Assembly (NCBI RefSeq): GCF_000143415.4
Contig: NW_003314329.1
Location: 336,619-400,618 of the forward strand
DNA: 64,000 nucleotides
Direction of reading: 5' to 3'
From: Selaginella moellendorffii
Taxonomy: Eukaryota; Streptophyta; Lycopodiopsida; Selaginellales; Selaginellaceae
The translations under genes and the position numbers were made by a program. A model generated the notes under the pieces. That model made no database searches. It saw only the letters and a program-made list of their open reading frames with translations, and was not told where the DNA came from. Of the stretch, positions 20,331-31,780 are shown piece by piece; within the stretch, counting starts at the first letter, position 1; each line of letters begins with the position of its first letter.

Positions 20331-21998
20331 TTATCTCGAGCGGAATCCAACGCGATAAGATATGTTACCGTGGCTGCTGTCCTTGCTCGCGAGATCCACG
20401 TACTTGGAAGAATCGGATTTGTCCAGATGTTTCCTGCGGTGACAAAAACAAAACGAAGGAATCTCTTCAAGAGCGCCAGTAGAGATCTAAGCACCAAACC
20501 TGTCTCCATGCTTTCCTCGCTCGCGATACGGCTTGACGAGCACTCGGGCGCCACAGATGTAGTGAGGATTCCCTTCGGAGAGAACGATCTTGACCGTCTC
20601 GGGGTACACAAAGGTGACGAAGCCAAACATTCGCTTCTGCTGGAAGGGTATCCGGACGTCCTGGACTGGGCCGTAGGCTCTGTGCATGGAAGAAAGATGG
20701 AAACACCGTAACACCCAACATGGAATGGAATCAATACAAGGACGACTTACCTGAAGTGAGTGCTGACATCATCTTCGCTGAAGGAGCTCTCGGCCGGAAA
20801 CGTGAGGTAGATCTGTCTGGAGCTCGGATTCACGCCGCTCAGATCGTAATGCTCGCCTGCGAAGGTGGCGAACTTGTGCGCGTCTTCGGCCAGGACGACC
20901 GCGTGCTGGCCATGGGGCCTGGAAAGAAACATTCGAGAGGGAGAGAGTGAGAGAGGAGCTACCTTTCCCCGAAACAAGGAGGGCGATGGTGGACAAGGAG
21001 CAAGAACAAGCAAGGAGAGATCGAGAAGAGGTCACTCACCGATCAATGACGGTGATGCTTCCTTTGAGCTTGGACAGGAGCCTGGTGAGATTGTAGCCCG
21101 ACTTGCCGTGCCGCTGGCTCTCGGTCAGGTACCCCTCGGCTTGCAACGGCCTCCCGAATCTCTCGTAGTAGAGCTGCGGCAGCGCGGCGATGGAAACCGG
21201 CGAGGTGCGGCTGGAAAGGAGCTCCTGCAGCTCGCGGTCCAATCGCTCCAGCGAAGACGGCGATGGTGATGATCCATCTCCCGCCTGCTGCTGCTGCTGC
21301 TGCTGCTGCTCTGGAGGAGGAGGATGATCGTGCTGGGGTCCCTGGCCATCGACAGGAGGGTCTGGCCCCCCCGGCGAGGAGGGATCGACGATGTGATCGT
21401 GCGAGAAGCGGCAGCTAGAGCCGTGCTTGCAGAATCCCCGCGAGTAGTAGACGCAAGGCTTGGGCCAGTTGCAACAGCACGACCAGCGCAAATGGATGTG
21501 ATCGTCCCCGGGACCGTCGAGCGGCCACCCCGCGCCCGACGTCTCGGCTTTGATCTTGCTGCTGTTGAGGAACGCGAACGTCTCCGGGTAGAAGTGGTCA
21601 TTGGGAAACACACCGCCGGAGAAGCTAGCGGCGCCGCTGCTGTGCTGCCGCCGCTGGAATGATCCGGAGCCCAGAGGAGGAGGAGGAGAATGGATGTGAT
21701 CAACTCCTCGAGGCGGCGGCGGCGGCGGCGGCGATGGCGATGGCGGCTGGAGCATGACTTGGGTCGGCGCCGCAGCGCTGCCGCTGGCGGTGGCGCTGGC
21801 GGAGTCGAGCAAGCCCAGCTGCATTCTCGCCCTGGCCACCGCGGATTGGAGCAGCGCGTCGGGACCCATGGCCAAGCCGAAGATCTGGCGCTCGCCTTGA
21901 TCCTCAAGGAGGAGATATCCCATGATCTTGGACACGTTATCCGGATCCACGGCCTGGACACGTGAGTAGACAATCCTGGTCGCCTCATACGCCTCCAT
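20331..21998 (-). CDS. CCCH zinc finger protein with an RRM (AtC3H46/53 type)
   Basis: Four exons (21998-21040, 20918-20751, 20679-20500, 20433-20331) give 469 residues. The N-terminal ~60 residues ([20 protein letters not shown]) form the helical domain seen at the start of this plant family. Then come a proline run, one CCCH finger, [19 protein letters not shown] (C-x7-C-x5-C-x3-H, about residues 183-201), a polyglutamine run, and an RRM with RNP2 IYLTFP and RNP1 RMFGFVTF. It is likely an RNA-binding regulator. Angiosperm relatives have a longer tail after the RRM; here the frame closes about 35 residues later, so the last exon is less certain than the rest and extra 3' exons cannot be excluded. 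Confidence 0.8.
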
Positions 21999-22664
21999 TC
22001 CCGCCGCTCAAGCGCTGCGCGATGGCGATCGATCCATCCCAGGAGAGAAGAAGAAGTAGAACAAGCAAGCGAACATCACCCAAAATGCATACCGCGAATC
22101 TCATCGATGGATCAAAAGCTTTGCCCGTGGCGGCGCTGGTGGTGGCGGCGGCGCAAAGCAGCAGCATGGATCAAGCGGAGGAGCTCGCAAGTTCCATTCT
22201 TGGCCTGGTTTGTACAAGCAAACAAAACGAGCCTCTCTCTCTCTTGTATTCTACCACCCATGCATCATAGCTCCGGTACCCACCTGGCAAATTGCCACCA
22301 CCTTCATTAAACACCCCCTCTCTTACATATAATGCGAGCGTACATCAAACCCATTGCTACGATGATTTGATTACCAGCGCGTAGCTCTACCTAGAAATCC
22401 AAAACCCAAACCAAACAAAACCCATGGCAGCAGCGCAGCTATTTTAGGAATCCGAGGAGGAAATTGTGCTTCACAATTTCAGCTGACACCAACTGCCGTT
22501 TGGGTGGTCTTGTAAGTTTCTTCTTCTTCTTCTTCTTCTTCTTCTTGTTGCGAGAAATCGGGCCTGTTTCAACCAAACGCCGCCAACCCAGGGACTGAAA
22601 AGATTGATCTTGAGTTCTCAACTTGTTGGCAAGAAATATATGTATGTTTGTGTATGTAGTAGTA
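21999..22664. other. Intergenic space, DHHC stop to CCCH start
   Basis: Both neighbours are on the minus strand, so this holds the 3' UTR of the S-acyltransferase and the promoter of the CCCH gene. Apart from the TTC microsatellite, I see nothing here. Confidence 0.55.
22518..22546. repeat. (TTC)n microsatellite
   Basis: About ten TTC units (GAA on the other strand) lie between the CCCH-RRM and DHHC genes, probably in the DHHC 3' UTR. Confidence 0.9.
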
Positions 22665-24395
22665 TCATCGGTTCCCGGGTGGTGTGCTATCTCCGTTGGG
22701 CCGAGCACCACCACCACCTTCGCTTGCAATGCCGGAGGACAATCCCAGGATGTCGGGAGTGATCTCCCAGCTGCCACTCTTGCGTCCCCAGCTGGAGCGG
22801 CGGGGATGGATGATCCCCCCCTTTGCATCGCCACCGCCACCGCCGCCGCCACCACCGCCGCCACCCTCCATCACCGGGAGCCTCCCAAACGCGTGAGCGA
22901 ATGTGTCCTCCATGCCCAAGTTGTCCTTGGCTTCCGCCGCGGCCGTGTCGACGTTGCTCACTCGGCAGTGGAGGTCTGCGAAGGCGGCCTCGTCGATCAA
23001 GTGCTCCCCTCCCAGCGCCCACGAAGGCTTGGATCCGGCCTCGATGTCCTTGACGGGCTCCGAGCTGACGGCGTTGCGAGGCTTGCTGGACGCTACTGGC
23101 TGCAAGTTTGTCGAGGATGGGAGCGAGCCGTCGGCCTGGACTCTGGCACGGAAAACGTTGAACGACTTGGGAACTGGACTGCACAGGATCTCGTACAGGT
23201 TGTGAAACACGCCACGGTTATACGGGTTCACTTTGTTGTCATAACGGTACCGGAAATTCTCGTACGTGGTCTGCACCAACATATCACACACGACGATCGC
23301 TAAACCAAGCTGTAATAGTACGTCCAAGAAAGACGTACCTGATTAGTGCTCATGAGATACAGGTGGAAGAACGTAAGGCCGCCGACGAACCACACCGCAA
23401 TGAAGGTGTAGGCCATGAGAAGTACAGATGGTGGCGACTTCCCCATCGCCCTCCATACAGTGTAGCTGTGGTCGTGCATGAGGAGCTTGATATACAGCGC
23501 ACAGATTCCAAACACGTAGATACAGAGGAGCGTTGTCGAGGAGACAAACATGAAAAAGTACCGATAATTCCTCTGCAAGAAACACAGGACGAGACGAAGA
23601 TGAGAAACGAAGAAGCGAAGAGACCAAGCAAGCGTACCAGGCCAATGCACTGCCCAACCCAAGGACAGTGATGATCGAAGCGCTGGACGCAATTGTTGCA
23701 AATGGAGCAGTGCGAGCAGCGAGGCGGCCTGTAGAGCATGCAAGTGTCGCAGTATTTGATCTTCACCGAGACGCCATTCACGATCACGTCCTTGGTTCGT
23801 GGCAATCTGAAGCGAGGCGTGAGACCACCGGCAGACCAGTCAGTCGGAGAAGTCGGAACCAGCTCTTCCTCGGCCTCGGGTTCCGGTGGATGCGGGTTCC
23901 GGGGGATGATCCCCGGATCCCTTCCAGAGGTGAGCATTAACAAGACGAGTACCTGGACGAGAAGAAAGAAAACGAAACGAAGAAGTGAGCAAAGACGAGA
24001 GAGCAAAAGCATGGAGGAAAGAGCACAGGGACTTACAAATGCGGTGTATACAACAGTGACAACGAGTATCGCAATCCCACTCCTGTCATTGGAGAACTTG
24101 TCGCGTAACCGGCTCGCGACGAACACGCAGAAGATCACAACCGGGACGATGATGAGGAAGAGAGTTACCAGCAGAGATCTCACGTCGGGTCCAAAGATGA
24201 GCCTTCCACCCAAGAAGAACTTCTGCAAGAACACACACAAAAAATGTTCCTTTAGCTTCCCAAAGCCTTGGGAACTTCCAAAGGAAGTCTCGCGAAACTT
24301 ACATTGCTTCCTTTCCACACCTGGTAGACGCGCGTCTTGCCCGTCACTTTCTTGGGCGCATTCGCGGCCCGGGGAGGGGATGGAACCATAAACAT
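22665..24395 (-). CDS. DHHC-type protein S-acyltransferase (palmitoyltransferase)
   Basis: Five exons (24395-24303, 24222-24037, 23952-23638, 23572-23339, 23270-22665) give 477 residues. The cysteine-rich domain runs [16 protein letters not shown] to [13 protein letters not shown], with the catalytic Cys189 in DHHC. Four hydrophobic segments, a DPG motif (SGRDPG), TTYENFRYR (TTxE) and NPYNRG (the PaCCT-type motif) all fit the PAT family. The enzyme transfers palmitate to membrane-associated proteins. The C-terminal ~150 residues are hydrophilic and end after a long polyglycine run coded by GGC/GGT repeats. Met1 and Met3 are both possible starts (24395 or 24389). No lesions seen. Confidence 0.93.
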
Positions 24396-24921
24396 CGCTG
24401 CGACCTAGACGAGCTCCTCTCCCCCGGCGCGCGCTAGATCATGCCCCCGCGACCACGAATCCAAAATCCTAGTGTAGAAATTCCCCCAGCTGCTGGCTAC
24501 ACCGCTATCGCTACAAAGGGCGCGGGCGCCGCGCTTACCAGTCCCGGGAGCTCCATCATCCCACTCCAACGAGCGCGTAGGCGAGCATCGGACATGGCAC
24601 GAATTGGCGAGCGGCAGATCTGATCGCCTTGTCGCCGCGCTCCTCTCCGAAAACCCTCGAGAGCGCCACAATGGGTATGGGATGCCCAATGCGCAAGCAC
24701 AGTGCCACTATTTGGGCCACATGGCCACTCGTCCGTACAAGAGAATATTTGTATTCCCCCATTTCTAAACCTTTGTTTGTTTGGATATCTGCGATGATCA
24801 ATACGTACAAACACCATATCTTGCCACCACATGAAACAAATATTCACGTGTCCAGCAACCAAATCAGATGCTTTTATTCTACCCAAAAAAAAAATTAATG
24901 GAACGGGATCTTCTTTTTTCA
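24396..24921. other. Intergenic space, HPT stop to DHHC start
   Basis: The right half is AT-rich (probable HPT 3' UTR) and the left half GC-rich (probable promoter and leader of the DHHC gene). Nothing else is supported. Confidence 0.55.
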
Positions 24922-26650
24922 TCATCTCATGAATGGAATGAGGAAGTACTCGGCATAGAAGAGCTACGAAGATCAAACCAAGATCAAAGATCACGAGATG
25001 AAAAGATCAAAGACAATCCACACACCTTCCAGACGAACATGTAGAAAGACGAGATCGCTGCTTTGCTAGACAAGTCGACGCTCTGGGATCGCATCCATAG
25101 AATCGCCGCGATCACGGAATGACCCACCGTCTAGACGAATCCAACGCAAACTTGTAAGAACTAAAGCGATGATCACGAAACTCTCACCATGGCGATTTTG
25201 CTCCAGAGACACGAAGACATAGCCCCAAAGATCACCGCTGAAGCGTAAGCAGCTTCCAAGAGCCCAATGCACAACCAAAACACCTGAAAGAGAGGTGAGA
25301 AAACTTGAGAATCCAAACGAGCAACTGACCTTTTCCTGGCCAAGCCGGACACTAAACGACTGGATTCCAAATGTCTGATCGCCCTCTACGTCAGGGATGT
25401 CCTACAAAGACGCATGACATACGTACTTTTCCAGATTAGCTTACCTTGAACAAGGCTATGACGACCGAGAAGAAACACATGAATGCGGTGGCGAAGAGCA
25501 ACGATCTGGGATAGAAGGCCGGTCTCTTGAGAACAAAGGCCTGCGAATTTGCAAAGTTTACGAGCAGGCAAAACGGAAAAACACAGCACACCTGCATGTG
25601 AAGAAAGAATGCGAGCTGAACGACAATGGCTCGCACCGAGAGAATGCAGCTGGCTGCAGCAACCGCGGACCGCTTCCATCGCAAGAAAGGAAGCTGCAAA
25701 AAACTCGAAAAATCGGATTTTTCGGGCTGAAAGACCAATCTTTTTCATACCTGAATCGAATACGCTGTCCCTAGAACAAAGCTGACGCTCAAGGCCCACA
25801 AAAGTGGCCTAGACTTGACCAGGAATCCCACTCCCAGACTCTGGAGCATCCATGTAAGTTTCGTGAGGAAGAAAGAAAGAAAAGGTGGCTCACCGAAAGC
25901 GCGGACGCAATCACGAGAGCGACCCCGGTCGCGAGCGAGTAGTCTCCAGACGCAAGAGGAAGATATGGCTTATTAACCTGAACTGCAAGGAAACACCCAC
26001 GGAGAAACTCTTGTAACCAAGCGATGAGAAAAAGAGAGAAAAGTTTCGGCTGCTTCACCCTGTCGATCTCGATGTCCGATATCTGGTTCAGTCCCACGAT
26101 GTAGATGTTCATCAGTAGCGCCGGGATCAAAGCCTGGAAGAAGCGTCCTGAGCGCTAGCAAAGAAATCGAGATGAAAGAACTCACCTGGAGAAGGCCCAC
26201 CGCGAAACGCGAAGAGAGAAAGTCCGCCACGCTCTCGGCCGCGAGGAGGGAGATGGAGACGATGCCAATTGCCTGGAGCAAGAGATCCAAGGAGATGGTC
26301 GCGAAGAAAGCGATCAAAAGGGAAGAACTTACGGTGCCTATGACAGTGTGAGGCCGAGTGAAGCGGTAGAATGCGCTGAGCCAAGCAGCTATGTCGGGCT
26401 GTGCATGGAGAGACGATGACAATCCCGCGGCTGCATGCTCCGCGGCGCAAGAGATCCTGCGCTTCTTCTTCCTGCTCTTGCAATCCCGGAGCAAGACGAT
26501 GGCAGTGGAGCTTCCAAGCGCGGGGAGCCCAGCGCCGCATGGATTGCGAGGGCGAAGAATGCAGGGGGAAGAACAGGACGTTCTCGCCAGCGGCGGAGGA
26601 TGGCGGAGGCTGGCACTGGATCGCAGCGGCATGAGGATGATCGCGTCCAT
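24922..26650 (-). CDS. VTE2: Homogentisate phytyltransferase, tocopherol biosynthesis (VTE2-1)
   Basis: Eleven exons give 388 residues: 26650-26333, 26272-26186, 26133-26059, 25977-25894, 25840-25751, 25693-25592, 25540-25445, 25401-25330, 25283-25188, 25130-25026 and 24963-24922. The first ~85 residues look like a plastid transit peptide. The UbiA prenyltransferase part has the two aspartate-rich motifs NQISDIEID and KDIPDVEGD, plus [36 protein letters not shown] and [12 protein letters not shown]. It condenses homogentisate with phytyl diphosphate in the chloroplast envelope, the committed step to tocopherols. The first intron (60 nt) has no stop and keeps frame. It is head-to-head with RH47. 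Confidence 0.94.
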
Positions 26651-26859
26651 GGAGCTGCGGGATCCAGAGCTGGAGATGGAAGAAGAGAAACCCCTAAAAG
26701 AGTTTGTCCATGCCGTCGTTGCCTCTCTTTCTACCTGGATCGACCGTATAAAATCGGGCGCTTCTTTCTCACACTCGTGTCCCGTGGGTGGCCCGTCTAG
26801 ATCACGAGTCCACCAGCGCCATCGTCATGGTGACGCGTGTTAGCTAGGGTTTTAGAGAC
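26651..26859. promoter_or_regulatory. Bidirectional promoter space, VTE2 / RH47
   Basis: 209 bp separate the divergent starts. A TATAAAA-like box (GTATAAAATC) lies near 26746 on the plus strand, reading toward RH47. Promoter assignment is inference from spacing. Confidence 0.5.
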
Positions 26860-28654
26860 ATGGCGCTCAATCTCACAACGAGCGCGTTCGTGGGTGTGGA
26901 GCACGCAATGGCCGCCGCCATGGGCAGCCGCCGCTTGGTTCTGCGTGCCAGCCACATTGCTTCCTCGCGCAGCGCTCGAGATTGGTCATCGCCATCTCCT
27001 CTTCTGCTCAAACAGGTAAGAAAATCTTAGTTCTTTAGTTCTTCTCCTCATTGATTCATCGCAGAAAGAGGAAGAGGAGGAAACACTCCAGGGAAGAACA
27101 CCACAGCACTCTCGTTTTCTTCCGCCAGACAAGGAAGGAGGAGGAGGAACCGCGAAGCCGGAGAAGATGAAGAAGCCATCGATCAAGGTGACGAGACCAT
27201 CTCCCGGATTCAGTCCTTTCAGCGCACAGGGATTCGCGTCGCTCAAGCTGTCACCCAAGCTCGTCCAGAAGCTGGACGAGATGAATCTCAAGTCGCCCAC
27301 GCAAGTCCAAGCGTCCGCCATCCCAGTGCTCCTCGATGGCCACGACGCTGCCATGCAATCCTACACTGGCTCCGGGAAGACGCTCGCCTACTTGCTGCCA
27401 ATTCTCTCCACGATCGGGCCCTTCGCGGACGCTGGAGGAGACGAGTCCGCGAGGAAGACTGGCGCGATCGACGCGGTGATCGTCGCGCCGTCCCGGGAGC
27501 TGGCAATGCAGATCGTCCGCGAGGCCGAGAAGCTCCTGGGTGACGAGCACCGGCGGCTTGTCCAGCAGCTCATAGGTGGCGCCAACTTGAAGCGCCAGGC
27601 CGAGGCTCTCAAGAAGAACAAGCCCATGATCATCGTTGGAACTCCCGGGAGGATCTCCGAGTTTAGCCGCGCAGGGAAGCTCCACACGCACGGATGCCGG
27701 TTTCTCGTGTTCGACGAGGCGGACCAGGTGCTCTCCATGAAGTACCGCGACGACATGAAGCGAATCCTCGAGCATGTTGGAACTCGGAGAGCCTCTTCCT
27801 CGTCCTCGTCCTCCTCAAACTCGCAGCCGCAAAGATTAGAGAGGCAGACGATCCTCGTCTCGGCGACCATGCCGCCGGCTCTTCTGAAAGCTGCGGAGGA
27901 CTGGGGGCACAAGCCACTGCTCGTCAAGGCCGCAGCAGCGACGTCAACCAGCCAGAGCTCGTCAGAGGTGGATTCGCAACAACAGAAAAGGTGGTCGAGT
28001 GATCCTGACGTGAGAGGAGCCCGGGAGAGCTTACCACCCAACCTCCGGCATTGCTACGTGATCAGCCCCGCCAGGCACCGCGTCTCCACGCTCCGGAGGT
28101 GCATCAACGCGCTGGATCCTCAGTCCGTGCTCGTGTTCATGAACTTCTCGCGGCGTCTCAAGGACACCATGTTCAAGCTCCAGGCCGGAGGGATCGACGT
28201 GAGCTGCCTCCACGGCGACAAAGGAAAGCTTGGCCGGAGCAACACACTCACTGCTTTCAAGGCCGGGAAGATCCGGGTGCTGGTGGTGAGTGAAGTTGGA
28301 GCTCGCGGTATCGACGTTCCCGAGTGTGATCTCGTCGTCAACTTGGAGCTCCCGACGGATGCTACGCACTACGCGCACCGGGCTGGGCGGACGGGGAGGC
28401 TGGGCCGCGGTGGAACCGTGCTCACCATATGCGAGGAGCGGGAGAAGTTCGTGGTGGACAAGTTTGAGAAGCAGCTCGGGCTCCAGATCGACCAATGCGA
28501 GGTCGCGTGTGGGGACGTGAGCCTGGAAGAAGAGGACCAACTTGACGAAGAAGACGAAGATGAAAGAAAGAGTTTTCAAAGCCGCCATAGCCAAAGAAAC
28601 GAAGGTTACAAGAGGAGGACGACGATGCGTCCTTCTTTCGGTATGGAAGCTTGA
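26860..28654 (+). CDS. RH47: DEAD-box RNA helicase, RH47/ISE1-like, organelle-targeted
   Basis: Two exons (26860-27015, 27065-28654) encode 581 residues. The N-terminus is Arg/Ser/Ala-rich with few acids, as in mitochondrial or plastid presequences. Motifs in order: I YTGSGKT, Ia PSRELA, Ib TPGR, II DEAD, III SAT, IV VFMNF, V ARGID, VI HRAGRTGR. The separation between motifs III and IV is lengthened by a Ser/Gln-rich insert of about 45 residues. The closing CGDVSLEEEDQ and basic tail recall Arabidopsis RH47 (ISE1), a mitochondrial helicase whose loss alters plasmodesmata. The ortholog assignment is from memory of that tail and is less sure than the family. Confidence 0.88.
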
Positions 28655-28953
28655 AAGTTCTTCGTACAAAGCCCCCAAAAGGAGAAGAAAAGAAGCTTTT
28701 TTTTCAAACGGGAGCGCCTTTGTTTTTTGCAAAGGAGAGATCCCCGCCAGAGCTAGAGATCGTTTGTGAATTGTGTCGAATCGACGGTCCCGGCTCGGCC
28801 ACGTCACGCTGGAAGCAATCTGCTGCTACTGATGGCGATGGCCGCCGCGGTTCTCTCTCCAGCGAAGTAAGGATGCGTCTTAGTGGCGCTTGGGTCGTCT
28901 CCTCCTCTTAGTAGCTAAGCTGCATTGCTCCATCTCGATCGATCAAGCTCGCA

Positions 28954-31444
28954 ATGGGCTCGAGGCCTCATCTTCTCGCATTGCTCTCGGCACTAGCAGC
29001 ATTAGCAGCGCTGGGGGGAGCTCGGGCAGCTCGCAGCGATGCCGCGATTCTACTCGACGTGAAGCGCGGCTTGGATCCCAGAGGTGAGGTTTTGGCGTCG
29101 TGGGTCGCGGGCAAAGATCCGTGTGGGGCGGAGGATGGATTCGTGGGCGTGGCCTGTGACTCGCGAGGAAGGGTCACCAACGTTTCTTTGCAAGGCAGGG
29201 GTCTCGAGGGAAGCATTCCAGCGGCCATTGGCGAGCTCTCCTCGCTCACAGCTTTGTATCTTCATTACAACAGCCTCTCCGGGAGCATTCCATCGTCACT
29301 GGCATCGCTCACTGGTCTCACCGACGTCTATCTCAACGTCAACAAGCTCTCGGGTGCCATTCCTTCGCAGCTCACCTCTCTTCGCAACCTCCAAGGTTCT
29401 TCCCATGATCATCATCATCTTCCTTTTGCTAGAACTTTCTTTGTTTCAACTTTGGCAGCTCTCCAGCTCTGCTGCAATGATCTGAGTGGTCCCATCCCTG
29501 ACGCGCTTGGTCATCTCGGCTTGCTCAATCTCCTGGCACTGCAGCACAACCATCTCGACGGACGGATCCCCGCCTCGCTGGGCCAGCTCTCGTCGCTCAA
29601 GCACTTGGACCTCAGCTTCAACAGTCTCTCGGGTCCCATTCCCGCGGCACTAAACAACTTGGCCCAGATCACTGTTCTGGATGTTCGCAGCAACAAACTC
29701 TCGGGCTATGTCCCAGCAGGCAAGCGAAAACTTCTCATCGCTTCAAACTCTAAGTTGGTGGTGATCTTCGCGAGAACTTATACGATCGATCGTTTTGCGC
29801 AGGACTGCGAAGCTTGGAAACTGGATTTGCCTACAGCAACAACACTGGCTTGTGCGGTGTGGGCTTTCCAAGTCTTCCTTACTGCAGCGGCTCCGGAGCA
29901 TCATCCTTGCAGCGTCCACAGCCTTTTGGAGCGGTCGCTCCGGAGCATGCTGCTACGGGCCCTTCGACAGCCACGAATCCTCGAGCTCGCGGCCACATTC
30001 CAAATCTCGTGGAGCCGCAAGCCAAGCCAGGGAACGCTGCCACCGTCGCTCAAACCGTAGCCAAGCGTGCTCCTCTCTCCACAAACTCCTCGTCCAGGAT
30101 CCCGCAGATGGCGGTCATCGGCGGTGTCGTGGCCGTCACCGGCGGAGTGCTGCTTGCGATGCTCATGTCGTTCGTGTGGTTTCGGAGGCACAAGCAGAGA
30201 ATCAGCAGTACTCATGACAGCAGCGGTGGGATCAAGGTGGCGATCATGGACATTCTCTCTCCGGAGCAGACCAAGAGCAAGAGCGGCGGCGATGGCGGCG
30301 GCAAAGGCAGCAGTCTCCACCTGGTGGCGCCGCTGGCCATGCAAAGCATCAACGCACCGAAGAGCCTGGTTGGATCCTCGATGAGGAGCTTCCAGTATCG
30401 GCTGGAGGAACTGGAGGTGGCGACGAACTATTTCTCGGATAAGTACCTCCTGGCCAGGAAGAGCAGCCTGTCGATCTACAGGGCGGTGGTGAGGGACGGA
30501 TCCACCGCCGTGATCAAGTACTTCACCAAGACGAGATTCGTGGGTGGCGAGGAGGAGTTTGAGGCTGCGCTGAGCTCCTTCGTGCAGCTCAAGCATGACA
30601 ATCTCGTCAAGCTCAAGGGCTTTTGCTGCGTCCAAGGAGGACTCCAGTGCTACCTCGTCTACGACTTCGTGCCGAATGGATCGCTCTTCGAGCACTTGCA
30701 CGGCCCGAGCGTGTCACCTTTGGACTGGGGAACCAGAGTCCAGATCGCCCATGGAGTTGCCAAAGGTACGTAAGCTTGCATGGCTATGGAGTCCTAATCT
30801 AATACTCGAGATACTGCTACTACGCAGGATTGGATTACCTCCATCGCAATGGCGAGCAGGTCATCGTGTGGGCTTCCAACGTCCTCTTGGACGAGAGCTA
30901 CAATGCTCTTGTGTCGAGCTGGGGTCACAACAAGGTGCTCGCGGACGAGCTCGTCTATGCCAATATCAAGACATCGGCAATGCTGGGCTACTTGGCACCC
31001 GAGTATGGAGTGATCGGCCACCTCCACGAGAAGAGCGACGTGTACGCGTTTGGGATCTTGCTGCTGGAGCTCCTCACGGGACGCAAGCCCATGTACGCGG
31101 ACGGCAGCAGCTTGTCGGTCACCAATCTCGCCAACTTTGTGAGGCCGCTCTTCGACTCCGGCCATCTCGACACCGCCATCGATCCGTCCTTGGGGACCAA
31201 GTTTTCGGCGACTGGTGCGATTGGTATGGCCAGCATCGCGTTCTCGTGCGTGGCGCCAGTGCCGCAGCTGCGGCCAAGCATGGGACAGGTCGTGCAGAGG
31301 TTGTATGAGATCGAGACTCTGGCCGATGGTGCAGGAGCTTCCGCCACTGCCGACGCAGGATTCTCGTCTTCCGGAGAGGAGTGTACCTCGTACCCGACCC
31401 GGCAGCAGGCTGCGTACGCGGAGATGCTGGACTATGGACGCTAG
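28954..31444 (+). CDS. LRR receptor-like protein with a pseudokinase domain
   Basis: Four exons (28954-29395, 29459-29719, 29803-30765, 30828-31444) give 760 residues: signal peptide (LLALLSALAALAALG), LRRNT_2-like cap, about six LRRs, a hydrophilic stalk, one TM helix near residue 300 (MAVIGGVVAVTGGVLLAMLM) and a kinase-like domain. A lysine survives in TAVIKYF, and LAPEY and DVYAFGILLLELLTG are normal. The catalytic loop, however, reads VIVWASNVLLD, with no HRD; the DFG site reads SSWGHNK; and the Gly-rich loop is lost. It should not phosphorylate and probably signals by scaffolding. Arabidopsis At5g51560-type receptors are similarly degenerate. Intron 2 begins with GC (CAG|GCAAGC at 29720), a GC-AG intron required by phase. 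Confidence 0.87.
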
Positions 31445-31480
31445 CAAGCTTCTCTAACGTCAAGCTAGCTCTAGGAGATC

Positions 31481-31780
31481 ATCGAACGAAAGAACACACT
31501 CACTCACACACATTGCCAACTTTGTGTTGTCTGTAACTTGTACCATGAATCCTTGCTCTAACCGTTTGCATTGATCGATCTATTCTTGAGTTACACAAGT
31601 TCTTAGATCATGTTCCTTCCGATTGAGAGACGAGGATTATATCGAACGGAAGAACACACTCACAAACATGCCAACTCTGTGTTTTATCTGTAACTTGTCT
31701 TTGCTCTACGCTTTGCATAGATAGAGTTACACAAGTTCTTGCTCGTCGATGAGATCATGCTCCTTCCGATTGAGACGAGG
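31481..31780. repeat. Imperfect tandem duplication between convergent RLK genes
   Basis: Copy 1 (31481-31635) and copy 2 (31641-31780) both start ATCGAACG and end CCTTCCGATTGAG..ACGAGG. They share the stretches GAACACACTCAC, TGTAACTTGT and GAGTTACACAAGTTCTT. Copy 2 runs into the last codons of the downstream minus-strand kinase (stop at 31755), so the duplicated unit includes its terminus and 3' flank. Confidence 0.8.

Noticed and set aside
21125..21988. Long Arg-rich frame overlapping the CCCH-RRM gene
   Set aside because: Shadow frame of a GC-rich true exon; the other frame has the CCCH finger and RRM.
31481..31780. CRISPR-like array
   Set aside because: Only two long imperfect units with no regular spacers, in a eukaryotic sequence.
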